Shown piece by piece: positions 24,683-33,188 of a stretch of DNA of 64,000 nucleotides (position 1 is its first letter; each line of letters starts with the position of its first letter). This DNA is from Carboxylicivirga sp. M1479 (GTDB taxonomy: Bacteria > Bacteroidota > Bacteroidia > Bacteroidales > Marinilabiliaceae): NCBI RefSeq assembly GCF_007097485.1, contig NZ_VKDE01000011.1:1-64000 (forward strand). Reading direction: 5' to 3'. Position numbers and translations under genes: made by a program. The notes beneath the pieces were generated by a model, which worked only from the letters and a program-made list of their open reading frames with translations, was not told the origin of the DNA and made no database searches.

Positions 24683-25948
24683 TTATTCATTTTTCTCTTT
24701 AATATCATAGGCCACCATAACATCACCGTGCCTGACGAGTAACATACTGTTGTAAATAGACGGACGAGCCCAGTGCGGTCCTTTTCCTTCTGTTACGCGA
24801 AACGAACTTATCACTTCGAACTTTTTTGGATTGGCTTTTACCAATGCTATGTGGCCGCGTCGTTCTTCGTAGAGGTATAACATGTTGTCGGCTGAAATGA
24901 TGGGGCCTTTGGTATGAAAATCACCAATCCATTTAATTTCGCCAGTTTGCCAGTTCATGCATATCCATTTGCCGGTTTGCCTTCCAGTAAAATTCGAGCC
25001 GTATAAAAAGTCATCTACTAATACAACACCGTGGTTTTGATTATCAAAAGTCCGGTCGTTAAACTCTTCGGTAACCGACTGACCATCGGGGGCAATTCTT
25101 ACCATGGTTGACTTGGCATCCCAACCGCCCGATATCCATAAGCAACTATCCTTATAAGTTGGAATATTTGATATAATAGTTGAATTATCACCTTTAGGAC
25201 TAAGGATATTATAATGATAATCCCAGCAAATCTTACCATCTTCTGTATCTAAACTTAGCACGTGTGTTTTGCTGGCCGTAATAATGTATTTTTTGCCACA
25301 GTGTTCAATCAAAGCTGGGGATACATTCGAACGTTTAGTATTTAAGGATTTCGACTTCCAGATCAACTTACCGGTCATTTTATCCAGCGCTATAACCATG
25401 GCTGTTTCGCCACCAATGGAAGCAATCACTTTGTCATCAACCAATAGCGGCGATTCAGACACACCAAACATATCCCAATCGCTTTGGTATTCTTTGTGTA
25501 AGTCAACACTCCAAATTTCGTCGCCGGTTTTAGCATTTAAACAAGCCATCTGATCCATGCCGGAGAGCATATAAATTCGGTCACCTTCAAGTGTTGGCGT
25601 GCATCTTGCTTCGGGGAATGAGTTTTTCCAGACCTCCCCGTAAGGTTTTTGCCAAAGAATTTTGCCCTCCATATCGATACAGCTTAAATACTCGAGTGTA
25701 TCGATATTACCCGTGGTATAAATACGGTCGGCAGTGGCAATGGTTGAAGCATTTGACATGCCCAATCCTTCCGTTACAAACAAGGCTGTTGGCCCATCTG
25801 CCGGCCATTCTTTTAATAATCCTGTTTCAGGAAAAACACCATCGCGGTTTGGCCCACGGAATTGTGTAATCTGGGCATTAGCAGAAAATAGGAAGCTTAT
25901 TAATACCAATAATAGGATAGAGGCTCTTCCGGTAGACTTTGTATTCAT
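24683..25948 (-). CDS. Exported PQQ-binding-like beta-propeller protein
   Basis: 421 aa. Signal peptide to about residue 25 (SANAQ). The mature protein opens with QFRGPNRDGVFPETGLLKEWP, the usual N-terminus of the outer-membrane-assembly/PQQ-like repeat proteins of Bacteroidota and Planctomycetota. Repeated blades follow, for example CIDMEGKILWQKPYG, CLNAKTGDEIWSVDL, ALDKMTGKLIWKSKS, SLDTEDGKICWDYH and CMNWQTGEIKWIGD, each with the G-x-x-x-W signature. Probably a periplasmic scaffold or binding protein; no catalytic dehydrogenase residues could be assigned. Confidence 0.85.
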   Translation of the reverse strand: MNTKSTGRASILLLVLISFLFSANAQITQFRGPNRDGVFPETGLLKEWPADGPTALFVTEGLGMSNASTIATADRIYTTGNIDTLEYLSCIDMEGKILWQKPYGEVWKNSFPEARCTPTLEGDRIYMLSGMDQMACLNAKTGDEIWSVDLHKEYQSDWDMFGVSESPLLVDDKVIASIGGETAMVIALDKMTGKLIWKSKSLNTKRSNVSPALIEHCGKKYIITASKTHVLSLDTEDGKICWDYHYNILSPKGDNSTIISNIPTYKDSCLWISGGWDAKSTMVRIAPDGQSVTEEFNDRTFDNQNHGVVLVDDFLYGSNFTGRQTGKWICMNWQTGEIKWIGDFHTKGPIISADNMLYLYEERRGHIALVKANPKKFEVISSFRVTEGKGPHWARPSIYNSMLLVRHGDVMVAYDIKEKNE

Positions 25949-26144
25949 AGACTCTTAGATTTTTGGGTAATAACTCGAATATACGGTTAAAATTATAATG
26001 CTGAGATGCAAAGGCGCAGAGTTGTTTTATACTTCTGCTATTCAGTAATTATGCGTTAAACTTTTGTTCGCAAAATGTATAGTTTTCGTTTTATGTAATC
26101 TGTCATTTAAAACTACTATTTTTTTCGACTTAATTGCACACTTA

Positions 26145-26177
26145 ACTTCCTTAGCATCTATGAGATGTTAAGGAAGT
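26145..26177. other. Stem-loop downstream of the TonB-C/TPR gene
   Basis: ACTTCCTTAGCATC (26145-26158) pairs with GATGTTAAGGAAGT (26164-26177), one G-T pair, loop 5 nt. A second one (TAAGCTTACA/TGTAAGCTTA, 26188-26209) follows directly next to the stop codon at 26210. Neither has a clear U run on the minus strand, though a T6 follows the first on the plus strand. They could act as transcript 3' ends. Confidence 0.45.
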
Positions 26178-26209
26178 ATGTAGTTTTTTAAGCTTACAAT
26201 GTAAGCTTA

Positions 26210-26860
26210 TTAACCAATACGTCTTGTTGTTACGATTTTATAAGAAGAAACATTTACAATTGTTATAATTTCCTTTTCATACCTCATCGCTCTTAAACGA
26301 TCTTTTTCAGATTCATTAGGCATATTAAGCAAGGTGTAAATCTGCGAACGTATCTTATAATAAGGAGGTTTATACAAATCTAATTTTATCGCTTTATCTA
26401 TATATCGCAAAGCCTTTTCGTATTGCTCTTTTTCTATTTTTTTTTCAGACTTTTCTTTCAAAACAATGGATTCAGATTTCGCTGGAGGAGGTCCTGAATA
26501 AACCTTATTATTGATGACTATTTTGTAAACGAAGTCAATTGGTTCATTATTTACCTGAGTAGGTCGCCACCTACCTTCTGTGGACTTCAATATCGACAAA
26601 GCTTGTTCAGCTATTGATACGTGCGAATTTTCGTCGACTACAACAGAGCTAATCTCTCCATCTTTACTAAGCTTAAAGGAGATAACTGTATTTCCTTGAA
26701 TATAGTTTTCAGTTACGTCAATTGGAATTTTAATTCTGGTAGCAAAATGCTTGTTAATATTGCCATCAAAGCGTGCTTTGATAAATGCTGCATCTTCCTG
26801 ACCAACTAAATAACTTAAATTCAACACACAAACTAGGGTAAATAACATTGTCTTTTTCAT
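26210..26860 (-). CDS. Exported TonB C-terminal-like and TPR protein
   Basis: 216 aa. Signal peptide to about residue 20 (LVGQ). Residues about 30-118 resemble the TonB C-terminal fold: VTENYIQGNTVISFKLSKDG, then a helix and WRPTQVNNEPIDFVYKIVI, closely the pattern of Bacteroidota energy-transducer domains. The last 80 residues look like one or two TPR helices pairs (EKEQYEKALRYIDKAIKLDL). There is no transmembrane anchor other than the signal, so it is not a functional TonB; likely periplasmic. It lies 24 bp after the next gene and could share a transcript. Confidence 0.7.
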   Translation of the reverse strand: MKKTMLFTLVCVLNLSYLVGQEDAAFIKARFDGNINKHFATRIKIPIDVTENYIQGNTVISFKLSKDGEISSVVVDENSHVSIAEQALSILKSTEGRWRPTQVNNEPIDFVYKIVINNKVYSGPPPAKSESIVLKEKSEKKIEKEQYEKALRYIDKAIKLDLYKPPYYKIRSQIYTLLNMPNESEKDRLRAMRYEKEIITIVNVSSYKIVTTRRIG

Positions 26861-26883
26861 AGTTCTTTATTTTGTCGTTTAGG

Positions 26884-27588
26884 TTAATAGATCCTCACGA
26901 GCACAGATGACAAATCTTCGCTAGCGGGGGGGGTATATTCTTTCATTTTCATATATCTTTCAATTTTTTTATTGTAAGATTCTTCAATTCTAAGTATGAA
27001 AATAGAAACAAACAACCTGTTTTTTACCTCACTAAAATCGAAGTTCTTATGATTATGTATAAACCAGTTAAATTGACTGGCCGACATACAACCCATTGCA
27101 GTAAGATTCGAAGAAAAGGACTTAAAGAAATCATCATGCTCTCCGAGCCTTATAAGATATTTAGAATACTTACCGTTAGGCGAAAGTGTCAGCTGTTTAA
27201 AGTTAGTAAGATTAGTCACTATCGTATCTTTATATTTAATTCTTCGAGCATCATTCAACATGTTAAAAACAGCATCAAAAGCTGACTTATTTATGCTTTC
27301 TAAAAAATGATATTTCTCCAAGTCACTGATGGCAATTAGGTCACCATTAGCCTCAAGCATTTGAATCTGCATGTCTAAGTACTCGTGATATGCCATTGCT
27401 ATGTTCGCATTAGGGTTGACGCAGGAAACCACACTATCGGTATAGTTGATCATTAATCTCAGCCCTTGTATTTCTTCCTTTGTAAATAGCTCCGCGATTA
27501 GTTCATCGGTTTCAATGGATTGCCTGCTATTGCAGGATAACAGAACGACGGCCAAAACTATTGCAGTAAATAGTAGATTCTTTTTCAT
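26884..27588 (-). CDS. Putative lipoprotein whose C-terminus comes from a REP-like repeat
   Basis: 234 aa from the ATG at 27588 (MKKNLLFTAIVLAVVLLSCNS), which gives a lipobox LLSC. An upstream in-frame start at 27690 would put 34 odd residues before it. The rest is mostly helical with no recognised domain. The last about 15 residues (from TPPASEDLSS) are encoded by a REP-like sequence also found downstream of the neighbouring gene, with a run of eight C at the junction. Probably an outer-membrane or periplasmic lipoprotein; function unknown. Confidence 0.65.
   Translation of the reverse strand: MKKNLLFTAIVLAVVLLSCNSRQSIETDELIAELFTKEEIQGLRLMINYTDSVVSCVNPNANIAMAYHEYLDMQIQMLEANGDLIAISDLEKYHFLESINKSAFDAVFNMLNDARRIKYKDTIVTNLTNFKQLTLSPNGKYSKYLIRLGEHDDFFKSFSSNLTAMGCMSASQFNWFIHNHKNFDFSEVKNRLFVSIFILRIEESYNKKIERYMKMKEYTPPASEDLSSVLVRIY
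26910..26933. repeat. Half-copy of REP-like repeat inside the 3' end of a CDS
   Basis: ACAAATCTTCGCTAGCGGGG differs in one base from ACAAATCTGCGCTAGCGGGG at 28390-28409. It runs on into a tract of eight G (26926-26933), a candidate slippage site. The sequence is translated as the end of the gene at 26884-27588. Confidence 0.7.
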
Positions 27589-27686
27589 GGTGCAAATATC
27601 TATGTACTTTTCAATTAGGTCTCCCACCTCGTTTGATGAAAGAAATAGTGGCAAACAATAAATACTTTGGTAAGATAAGCCAAAAC

Positions 27687-28226
27687 TCATTCAATTTCCT
27701 TTCCGCTCTTGTCAATATAGATCCAATGGTCACTATCCCACTTACTATACTCGCCTACTGATGACGTATTACAATTATACGCAACCTTGGCCTTTCCATC
27801 TTTGAATGGGAATGCGCAGGCATACTGTGGCTTTATAACAATTTCACCATCCAGGTTGGCATAACCAATCTTTCCATTCTTTTTAATCCTGAAAAGTCCC
27901 TCAACAATATCGTCTGGTCCGTTATCGTACCAAAACAACTCAAATAATTCTCGCTGGTTTCGGTCAATAGCAACACAAGCACCTCCTTTTTTTAACACGA
28001 TCGCCAAATTCTTTAGTGTATCGGTATAACAGTAATAATACTTTCCAAGCGCAATGATGGTATCACCGCGTGAATTTACATAACCACTTTTAACACCTAC
28101 TTCGTCAGATGCTCCTTCAAATACTTTTATTAAATAATCCTCCTTTACTTGCTGACTGCAGCCTATGATAGTGATAAGGAGTATAAATACCATCAAACCG
28201 ACATGGCCATTTTCTTTGTGTTTCAT
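27687..28226 (-). CDS. WG-repeat lipoprotein
   Basis: 179 aa. The N-terminus MKHKENGHVGLMVFILLITI is followed by IGC at about residue 23, a lipobox. Residues about 110-150 carry a WG-type beta-hairpin repeat (GLFRIKKNGKIGYANLDGEI followed by VIKPQYACAFPFKDGKAKVA), a unit that is widespread in Bacteroidota surface proteins. The last segment (WIYIDKSGKEIE) is a partial repeat. It lies upstream of the lipoprotein at 26884-27588 in the same direction, about 100 bp apart. Function unknown. Confidence 0.75.
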   Translation of the reverse strand: MKHKENGHVGLMVFILLITIIGCSQQVKEDYLIKVFEGASDEVGVKSGYVNSRGDTIIALGKYYYCYTDTLKNLAIVLKKGGACVAIDRNQRELFELFWYDNGPDDIVEGLFRIKKNGKIGYANLDGEIVIKPQYACAFPFKDGKAKVAYNCNTSSVGEYSKWDSDHWIYIDKSGKEIE

Positions 28227-28338
28227 CTGTTAAATTTATTTTCAAAGACCATATGAAACTCACCATACTAGTCAATATCCTGTTTAAGGATACTTTTCTT
28301 ATGGCTCACTTTTTATTGTTTAAACAGCTTTTGCACTT

Positions 28339-28405
28339 GCTAGCGCAAACTTGTAATTCGTGCCAATGTTTAACTCATTAGAACTAATTACAAATCTGCG
28401 CTAGC
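28339..28405. repeat. REP-like inverted repeat
   Basis: GCTAGCGCAAACTTGTAATT (28339-28358) pairs with AATTACAAATCTGCGCTAGC (28386-28405), 18 of 20 positions complementary, loop 27 nt. This GCTAGCGC/AATTACAA form is a common Bacteroidota intergenic repeat. It lies between the MORN/TPR gene and the WG-repeat gene. Confidence 0.75.
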
Positions 28406-28452
28406 GGGGTCATATGCCAACAAACTTCTCTATTTCTACTATGCTAAAATCC

Positions 28453-31041
28453 TTAATTTAAAATATTTTCGATTATATCATTGATGGCATCATCATCATG
28501 CCCATTATTTTTTATCTTATTCAGCTTATTAATAGCAATCTCTACTGACTCTTTCTTTAGTATCTTCCGATATTTTGCATACAATACTTTTGCTTCCTTT
28601 ATGTTTCCTGCGCAGAAATTTGCCAAAGCTAAATCATATCCAAAGGAAGTTTTAGGATTAAATGTGCATGCCCTATTCAAATATTCAATACTTTTATCTA
28701 AATCCTGCATCGAATAATATATTATCCCTATGTTACCAATAGAGCTCACATGTTTATAATTTTCCCTAATACTCCTGCGATAATATCTCATTGCTTTATT
28801 ATAATCTAATTTTATATGAAAATATTTAGCAGTAGAGTAATATATCGATGATCGTGTATTATTATCTTCAGAATTATCAATTGCCTTATCAATAAACTCC
28901 TCTGCTTCAGCCTTTCGATCTTCTTCAAAACACTGTATTGCACTATGATAATTAAACCACGCGTCTTTTTTACATTCTTCCAGCTTATAAAAATTCCACC
29001 TTAACGATTGTGAGTATCGTGTCCATTTATTAAATAATCCACCTATGGAAACTTTAATATTGGTTTCATCTTCAATAAATTGCCTTTGTTCATCAGAAAT
29101 AGCCAATTCCATTGCTTTTAAATAGTATTCCTCTTTCCTTACCTCAGGAATCCAACGCCTTGACACGTAAAAAAGTATGTAAGCAAGATTGTTTTCTCCT
29201 CCTAATTCAGTCACGTTTTTTATGACCTCATCAATATTTGGTATGTTTAAGTCAGCTTTCTTTCCACCATATCCTACAGCTTTTTTCCTGTAAGTAACTT
29301 CAATTTTAAGTTCGCTTTTATCATCTTTTTTTATTACTAAATAGTCACCATTGGCGTATTTAATTGAAACTGTCTCAGTTTCTGGATATGAGAAAGTAAT
29401 AATATTACCGCTGGAATAAATGTATGAGAATTTGCCACTTGAAAGTTTCCTATTTTCATCAAAGTATCCGCTAATTACAAACTTCTTATCTGGAGCAGTA
29501 TAGGTACCGTATTTCCATCTTTTATCATATGTGCTGAATCCATCCTCCTTATAAGTACCTTTATAAACACTTCCATCGGCAAAAGTCATTGTGCCTGATG
29601 CCGGGGCTTTATTTCCTTTTCCTTGTACAAACCTCCCATCAAATTGCGACCCATTATGATATACACATGTCCCTTTGTATATAGCAGCTTTAGTTTTAAA
29701 AGGGAAGAAACTGCCTTTACAAACATCACCATTTTCATAAATCACAATCCCCTCTTTGGTTTTACCATTAGACATTTTGCCCTTAAAGGTGTGTCCTTCA
29801 AATTCTTTCACCACATCATATTGCACTTTAGGATTCATCCATGAATTAAGTACTGCAGCTCCAACAGCAGCCCCTGCACCACCGAGCATAGCCTCGGTTG
29901 CCGATGCACCGGATTGAGCAAGAACTTCTGCTGTTTTAACACCCGTCATACCTATTGCGTGAGAGTTTCCTGTAGTAATTGCATCAGACACATGACCTGA
30001 TAATTGCTCCATATTATGTGACATTTCAGATGTCTCAATTCCCAATTGTTTCGATTGGGCGATGAGGCGCTTATTGTGTTGGACTTTCTCCAGGTTAGTT
30101 TTTGCATTTTCGTTGTTCGGATCAGCTTCTAATGCCTTTTTATAGTACATCTCAGCCACATCAGGATCTTTTGAGAAGTATTCATTTCCCTTATTTGTAT
30201 AATCCACCGAGGAGGCTGAGTTAACAGAATTCGCATTTGTATCGGTTGACACTTTAGCTACAGCAGCTTGTTGATTCTGATTATCTGTTGAGTTATTATT
30301 AGCAATTTTCTCTTCGGTTGTGGCATTTTTGCTTTTGTTTTCTGCTAGTGTGGCTGCCTCAGATCTTAAATCTTCGGCCTGTTGTATTAGGGCGGCAATA
30401 TTATCTATAGTCATGTACACCGCAGCATTCTTAAAATGAACCACTGCTACATTCGCATTCCCCTTAGCTTTACTGTAGTTACCATTCTGTATATTCGCAT
30501 CAGCTTTTTTCATAGCCTCCCGGCCATATGACAAACTTCTGTTAAACCCTTCAACCGAAGTTTTTACATGAGACATATCAAACACAACATTCTTAATTCG
30601 ATATTTCACATTTATTTTCCCAAAATATAACTTATCACTAAGTTCTTTATCGGTAAATCCATTAAAAATCAACTTGTGATGCACCAAATCGGAAGACCAA
30701 GAGGTGGTATGTGTTTTACCATCAATGGTTATAGTTGCTTCCCACTCGACATCAGGCCATATATTGACTTTACGGGCAAATTGACTTTGTGAGTATTGTC
30801 TCCCATTATAAACAAATGTGTTGGGATAAAAACCTTTCCCTAATTCTCGGCCTTCATCCACATAAAGTAAAACTCCAGGGGAGCCGGTCCTCATTTTACA
30901 GCGTAAGTCTTGAGTAAAGCTAGCACCATCTTTACCTGCCGGTAGTTTGTATGTAAAATTCACAATCTTTTCATTTGCTGTTTGCGCCTGCCCCAACGCA
31001 AAATATAATGTTAAGGTGATAATTGCTAAAGTAAATTTCAT
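28453..31041 (-). CDS. Large exported MORN- and TPR-repeat protein
   Basis: 862 aa. Signal peptide to about residue 19 (GQAQ). N-terminal beta-rich domain of unknown type (about 25-175), then a helical region with an Asn/Thr/Ala-rich low-complexity linker (about 235-285). A TPR unit is at about 285-330 (NKGNEYFSKDPDVAEMYYKK). Then comes a Gly/Ala stretch (MLGGAGAAVGAAVLNSWMNP) that could insert in or lie on a membrane. MORN-like hairpins follow (about 410-510: GIVIYENGDVCKGSF, GTCVYHNGSQFDGRF, GTMTFADGSVYKGTY). The C-terminal TPRs (about 690-830) have the unit YYSMQDLDKSIEYLNRA. Probably a periplasmic scaffold. Confidence 0.75.
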   Translation of the reverse strand: MKFTLAIITLTLYFALGQAQTANEKIVNFTYKLPAGKDGASFTQDLRCKMRTGSPGVLLYVDEGRELGKGFYPNTFVYNGRQYSQSQFARKVNIWPDVEWEATITIDGKTHTTSWSSDLVHHKLIFNGFTDKELSDKLYFGKINVKYRIKNVVFDMSHVKTSVEGFNRSLSYGREAMKKADANIQNGNYSKAKGNANVAVVHFKNAAVYMTIDNIAALIQQAEDLRSEAATLAENKSKNATTEEKIANNNSTDNQNQQAAVAKVSTDTNANSVNSASSVDYTNKGNEYFSKDPDVAEMYYKKALEADPNNENAKTNLEKVQHNKRLIAQSKQLGIETSEMSHNMEQLSGHVSDAITTGNSHAIGMTGVKTAEVLAQSGASATEAMLGGAGAAVGAAVLNSWMNPKVQYDVVKEFEGHTFKGKMSNGKTKEGIVIYENGDVCKGSFFPFKTKAAIYKGTCVYHNGSQFDGRFVQGKGNKAPASGTMTFADGSVYKGTYKEDGFSTYDKRWKYGTYTAPDKKFVISGYFDENRKLSSGKFSYIYSSGNIITFSYPETETVSIKYANGDYLVIKKDDKSELKIEVTYRKKAVGYGGKKADLNIPNIDEVIKNVTELGGENNLAYILFYVSRRWIPEVRKEEYYLKAMELAISDEQRQFIEDETNIKVSIGGLFNKWTRYSQSLRWNFYKLEECKKDAWFNYHSAIQCFEEDRKAEAEEFIDKAIDNSEDNNTRSSIYYSTAKYFHIKLDYNKAMRYYRRSIRENYKHVSSIGNIGIIYYSMQDLDKSIEYLNRACTFNPKTSFGYDLALANFCAGNIKEAKVLYAKYRKILKKESVEIAINKLNKIKNNGHDDDAINDIIENILN

Positions 31042-31597
31042 TTTATCTTGTTTTTAAATTGTCATTTAATACCTGTATATTATACGTTATCGAATAGAAC
31101 ACCTAAAAAAATTCTATTAATTCTTCTAAAATAGTTAAATAGCCTAACAAACCAACCGCCTGTCATCAACTTCACAACCTTTAATAACTAAAGCTTACAC
31201 ACCTAACTACCAACACATACCGCCAATCCCCTATTATTAAAGCAATCCTTTACTAGCACTCACTTAATTATCCATAATGTTTTGCGGATTAATTTATTTA
31301 ATTATTTTTAATCAAAATTTATTTAACAGTTGGTTAGCTAAACAAGCACACAGGCCAAAAGCAAATTATTTTTCGATAACATACACTGATTTGAGTAAAA
31401 GCAAATAATTATTGCACGTTTCATTGTTACAATGGGCAATAATCATTTAACAATTGTCCATTGCAACATTACATGAAGCAAAAATCGTTTGATTTTTGGC
31501 CCTTGTAATGTTACAGCAAGCGATATACATTTGATTTTAGCTCATTACATTATTGTTTGAACTCAAATACATTTGCTTTTTACTCAAGTGCTAAAGG
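31042..31597. other. 556-bp intergenic region containing a nested palindrome
   Basis: Left part (31042-31380) is AT-rich without clear signals. The right part is the palindromic element at 31391-31587, which ends 10 bp before the next gene. AAAAGCAAAT occurs both before the element (31357) and inside its left arm. Confidence 0.55.
31391..31587. repeat. 197-bp nested palindromic element
   Basis: Outer arms TTGAGTAAAAGCAAAT (31391-31406) and ATTTGCTTTTTACTCAA (31571-31587) are inverted with one extra T. Inside, AACATTACA (31465-31473) pairs with TGTAATGTT (31504-31512), and CAAAAATC (31479-31486) with GATTTTTG (31491-31498). ACAATGGGCAAT pairs imperfectly with ATTGTCCATTG (31429-31462). MITE-like or a folded 5' leader RNA of the gene at 31598. 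Confidence 0.6.
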
Positions 31598-32344
31598 ATG
31601 ACCAACACAAACCAACTATTAATGAAAATAGAAAAACTATTGCAACGCAGCTACAACGGCGAAGTAGCTACCGTATCGGAGAGTATTTTAAAGACTGCAG
31701 CCACAAAGGGCATCGATGATTTATTCCTGTCGAGTCTATTAGAAAAGGTAGGTAAGGAAGAGGAAAGTTTAAGCTATGCCATCAGGCAGGACAAAACGGT
31801 TTCGGAATTAGAAACAGCTGATGAGAACCGCGATAACCCATTACGTGGCTTGTATAATTTATCCAACGGTTACCTCTATCATCCCGATGAAACCATCAGC
31901 GCAGCTGCGCACACCGTTTGTTCTGTTTTAGATAAGTATCCTTTATCAGAACTACTTCGAGCCAACTATGCACAAGAGTCAGCTTTAATAGAATCGTTAC
32001 TGAAAGACTTGGATACCGAGGATGTAAAAGCAACTATTGCCCTATTGCCGGGAGTAAACGAAACCGTTGCTGTTATACGCACTGCACAAGATGCTTTTAC
32101 AAGCACTTTTGTAACCTACACCGAAGAAAAGGCTAAACACAACGGTAAGAATTCGGCTACTAAAGTTAAATTGGCATTATTAAAGCTCATCAATAATGAG
32201 CTGGTTACCTACCTACGCGCCATGATTATAGCTGCACCCGATATCTATGTCGATTTTGCAGCTGCCACCGCACAAATTATTGCCGATAACAACGAAAAGG
32301 TTCGTAAGCGTATGAATAAGAAAGATAGCATTGAGGCGGAATAA
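31598..32344 (+). CDS. Helical protein of unknown function, possibly DUF6261
   Basis: 248 aa, predicted almost entirely helical; no signal peptide, so cytoplasmic. The overall layout (a leading helix, DNPLRGLYNLSNGYLYHPDE in the middle, long C-terminal helices with LVTYLRAMI and AQIIADNNEKVRKR) reminds me of the Bacteroidota-specific DUF6261 family, but I cannot confirm it. Members are often multicopy and near mobile DNA. It sits right behind a palindromic element and has its own terminator. Confidence 0.6.
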   Translation: MTNTNQLLMKIEKLLQRSYNGEVATVSESILKTAATKGIDDLFLSSLLEKVGKEEESLSYAIRQDKTVSELETADENRDNPLRGLYNLSNGYLYHPDETISAAAHTVCSVLDKYPLSELLRANYAQESALIESLLKDLDTEDVKATIALLPGVNETVAVIRTAQDAFTSTFVTYTEEKAKHNGKNSATKVKLALLKLINNELVTYLRAMIIAAPDIYVDFAAATAQIIADNNEKVRKRMNKKDSIEAE

Positions 32345-32380
32345 AATTTAGAATAGGGGTAGGTTCTTATTCTATGGTTT

Positions 32381-32420
32381 GAAAACCTGACAAGAAAACA
32401 TTCTGTCAGGTTTTCTTTTT
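32381..32420 (+). terminator. Terminator after the putative DUF6261 gene
   Basis: GAAAACCTGACA (32381-32392) and TGTCAGGTTTTC (32404-32415) pair perfectly, loop 11 nt, then TTTTT. Confidence 0.85.
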
Positions 32421-32663
32421 GCATAGTGTTATTATGTAGTAAAACTGCACAAAAGTAATAGCTAGCAAAGGTCAAAAATACATCCGTATATACATTTTGT
32501 TCAGTTTGACAATCTCTTAAATACCCCATTCACGTAAAAATTACGCTCATTTATCATTAGAATAAGTCCGTTCGTCACAACACGATATTTTACTCCCCTA
32601 AAAACATGTTACGTTTTCACATTTCTGCAATTAACTAATGAGTATTCATTAGTGATGCTCTTT

Positions 32664-32711
32664 TTAAGGATGCGAACTATTGAGATTTAATTATAAAGAT
32701 CGCATCCTTAA
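32664..32711. promoter_or_regulatory. Perfect 12-bp inverted repeat upstream of the small HTH gene
   Basis: TTAAGGATGCGA (32664-32675) and TCGCATCCTTAA (32700-32711), 24-nt spacer, 37 bp before the start codon at 32749. It could be an operator for a dimeric regulator (perhaps the HTH protein itself) or an RNA hairpin in the 5' leader. Confidence 0.55.
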
Positions 32712-32748
32712 GGCGTATAACTAAAACCCAATTAATGAGAAGTTCAAA

Positions 32749-32994
32749 ATGAAAATTAACTTAAAAATCACACCCTACAAAAACCTTATTCACCTCATCG
32801 AAAAACAGCAAACAGGCCCAGCCATTGCTTGTGCACAAACAATAGGAGTGTCACGAGCCACATTATTTAATATGTTAGAAGAAATTAAAGGAGCAGGTGT
32901 TAGCATTGAGTATAGCCATATAAAACAGAGTTACATTTATACCAATAACAAGCGTCTAAAGGTAAACAAGCCAATTGAGGTGGTTAATTGTTGA
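32749..32994 (+). CDS. Small helix-turn-helix protein
   Basis: 81 aa. The segment about 26-50 (CAQTIGVSRATLFNMLEEI) fits an HTH with the recognition helix starting at SRATLF. A beta-wing follows (GVSIEYSHIKQSYIYTN), so the whole protein is roughly one winged helix. There is no other domain. It may control its own promoter via the inverted repeats just upstream, or the lipoprotein/protease pair downstream; that is inference from position. It starts at ATG in a spaced context without a Shine-Dalgarno. Confidence 0.7.
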   Translation: MKINLKITPYKNLIHLIEKQQTGPAIACAQTIGVSRATLFNMLEEIKGAGVSIEYSHIKQSYIYTNNKRLKVNKPIEVVNC

Positions 32995-33092
32995 AAACAT
33001 TTGAACTTTTTCACCCCCCCCAGTCTATTTTATTAGACTGGTACACACTTATATTTGAATTGCTTTAACAAAAAGGCCTTTTATAAAAGCAA

Positions 33093-33148
33093 GCCCTGCC
33101 AAGCAATTTTAGCGAACGGCATTAGCAGGGCCGCAGGATTAAACCTGC
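33093..33148 (+). other. Tandem hairpins in the leader of the Cys-tail lipoprotein gene
   Basis: GCCCTGC (33093-33099) pairs with GCAGGGC (33125-33131), and GCAGG (33133-33137) with CCTGC (33144-33148). An upstream hairpin CCAGTCTA/TAGACTGG (33020-33042) follows a run of eight C (33014-33021). They sit 40-170 bp before the start at 33189. They may end the HTH transcript or regulate the next gene. Confidence 0.5.
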
Positions 33149-33188
33149 ACAAATTTAATTTATTTATTAATCATTTAAATTTTGTGTT

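Larger units (their letters stand above)
32345..32748. other. 404-bp intergenic region upstream of the small HTH gene
   Basis: It holds the terminator at 32381-32420, a small palindrome CTAATGAGTATTCATTAG (32635-32652) and the 12-bp inverted repeat at 32664-32711. No protein frame. Confidence 0.55.

Noticed and set aside
26210-26860. Functional TonB energy transducer
   Set aside because: The TonB-C-like fold is there but the N-terminal membrane anchor and Pro-rich linker are missing; the N-terminus is a cleavable signal.
31391-31587. Insertion sequence
   Set aside because: Too short to encode a transposase and no transposase gene is anywhere in the window; kept as a palindromic element only.
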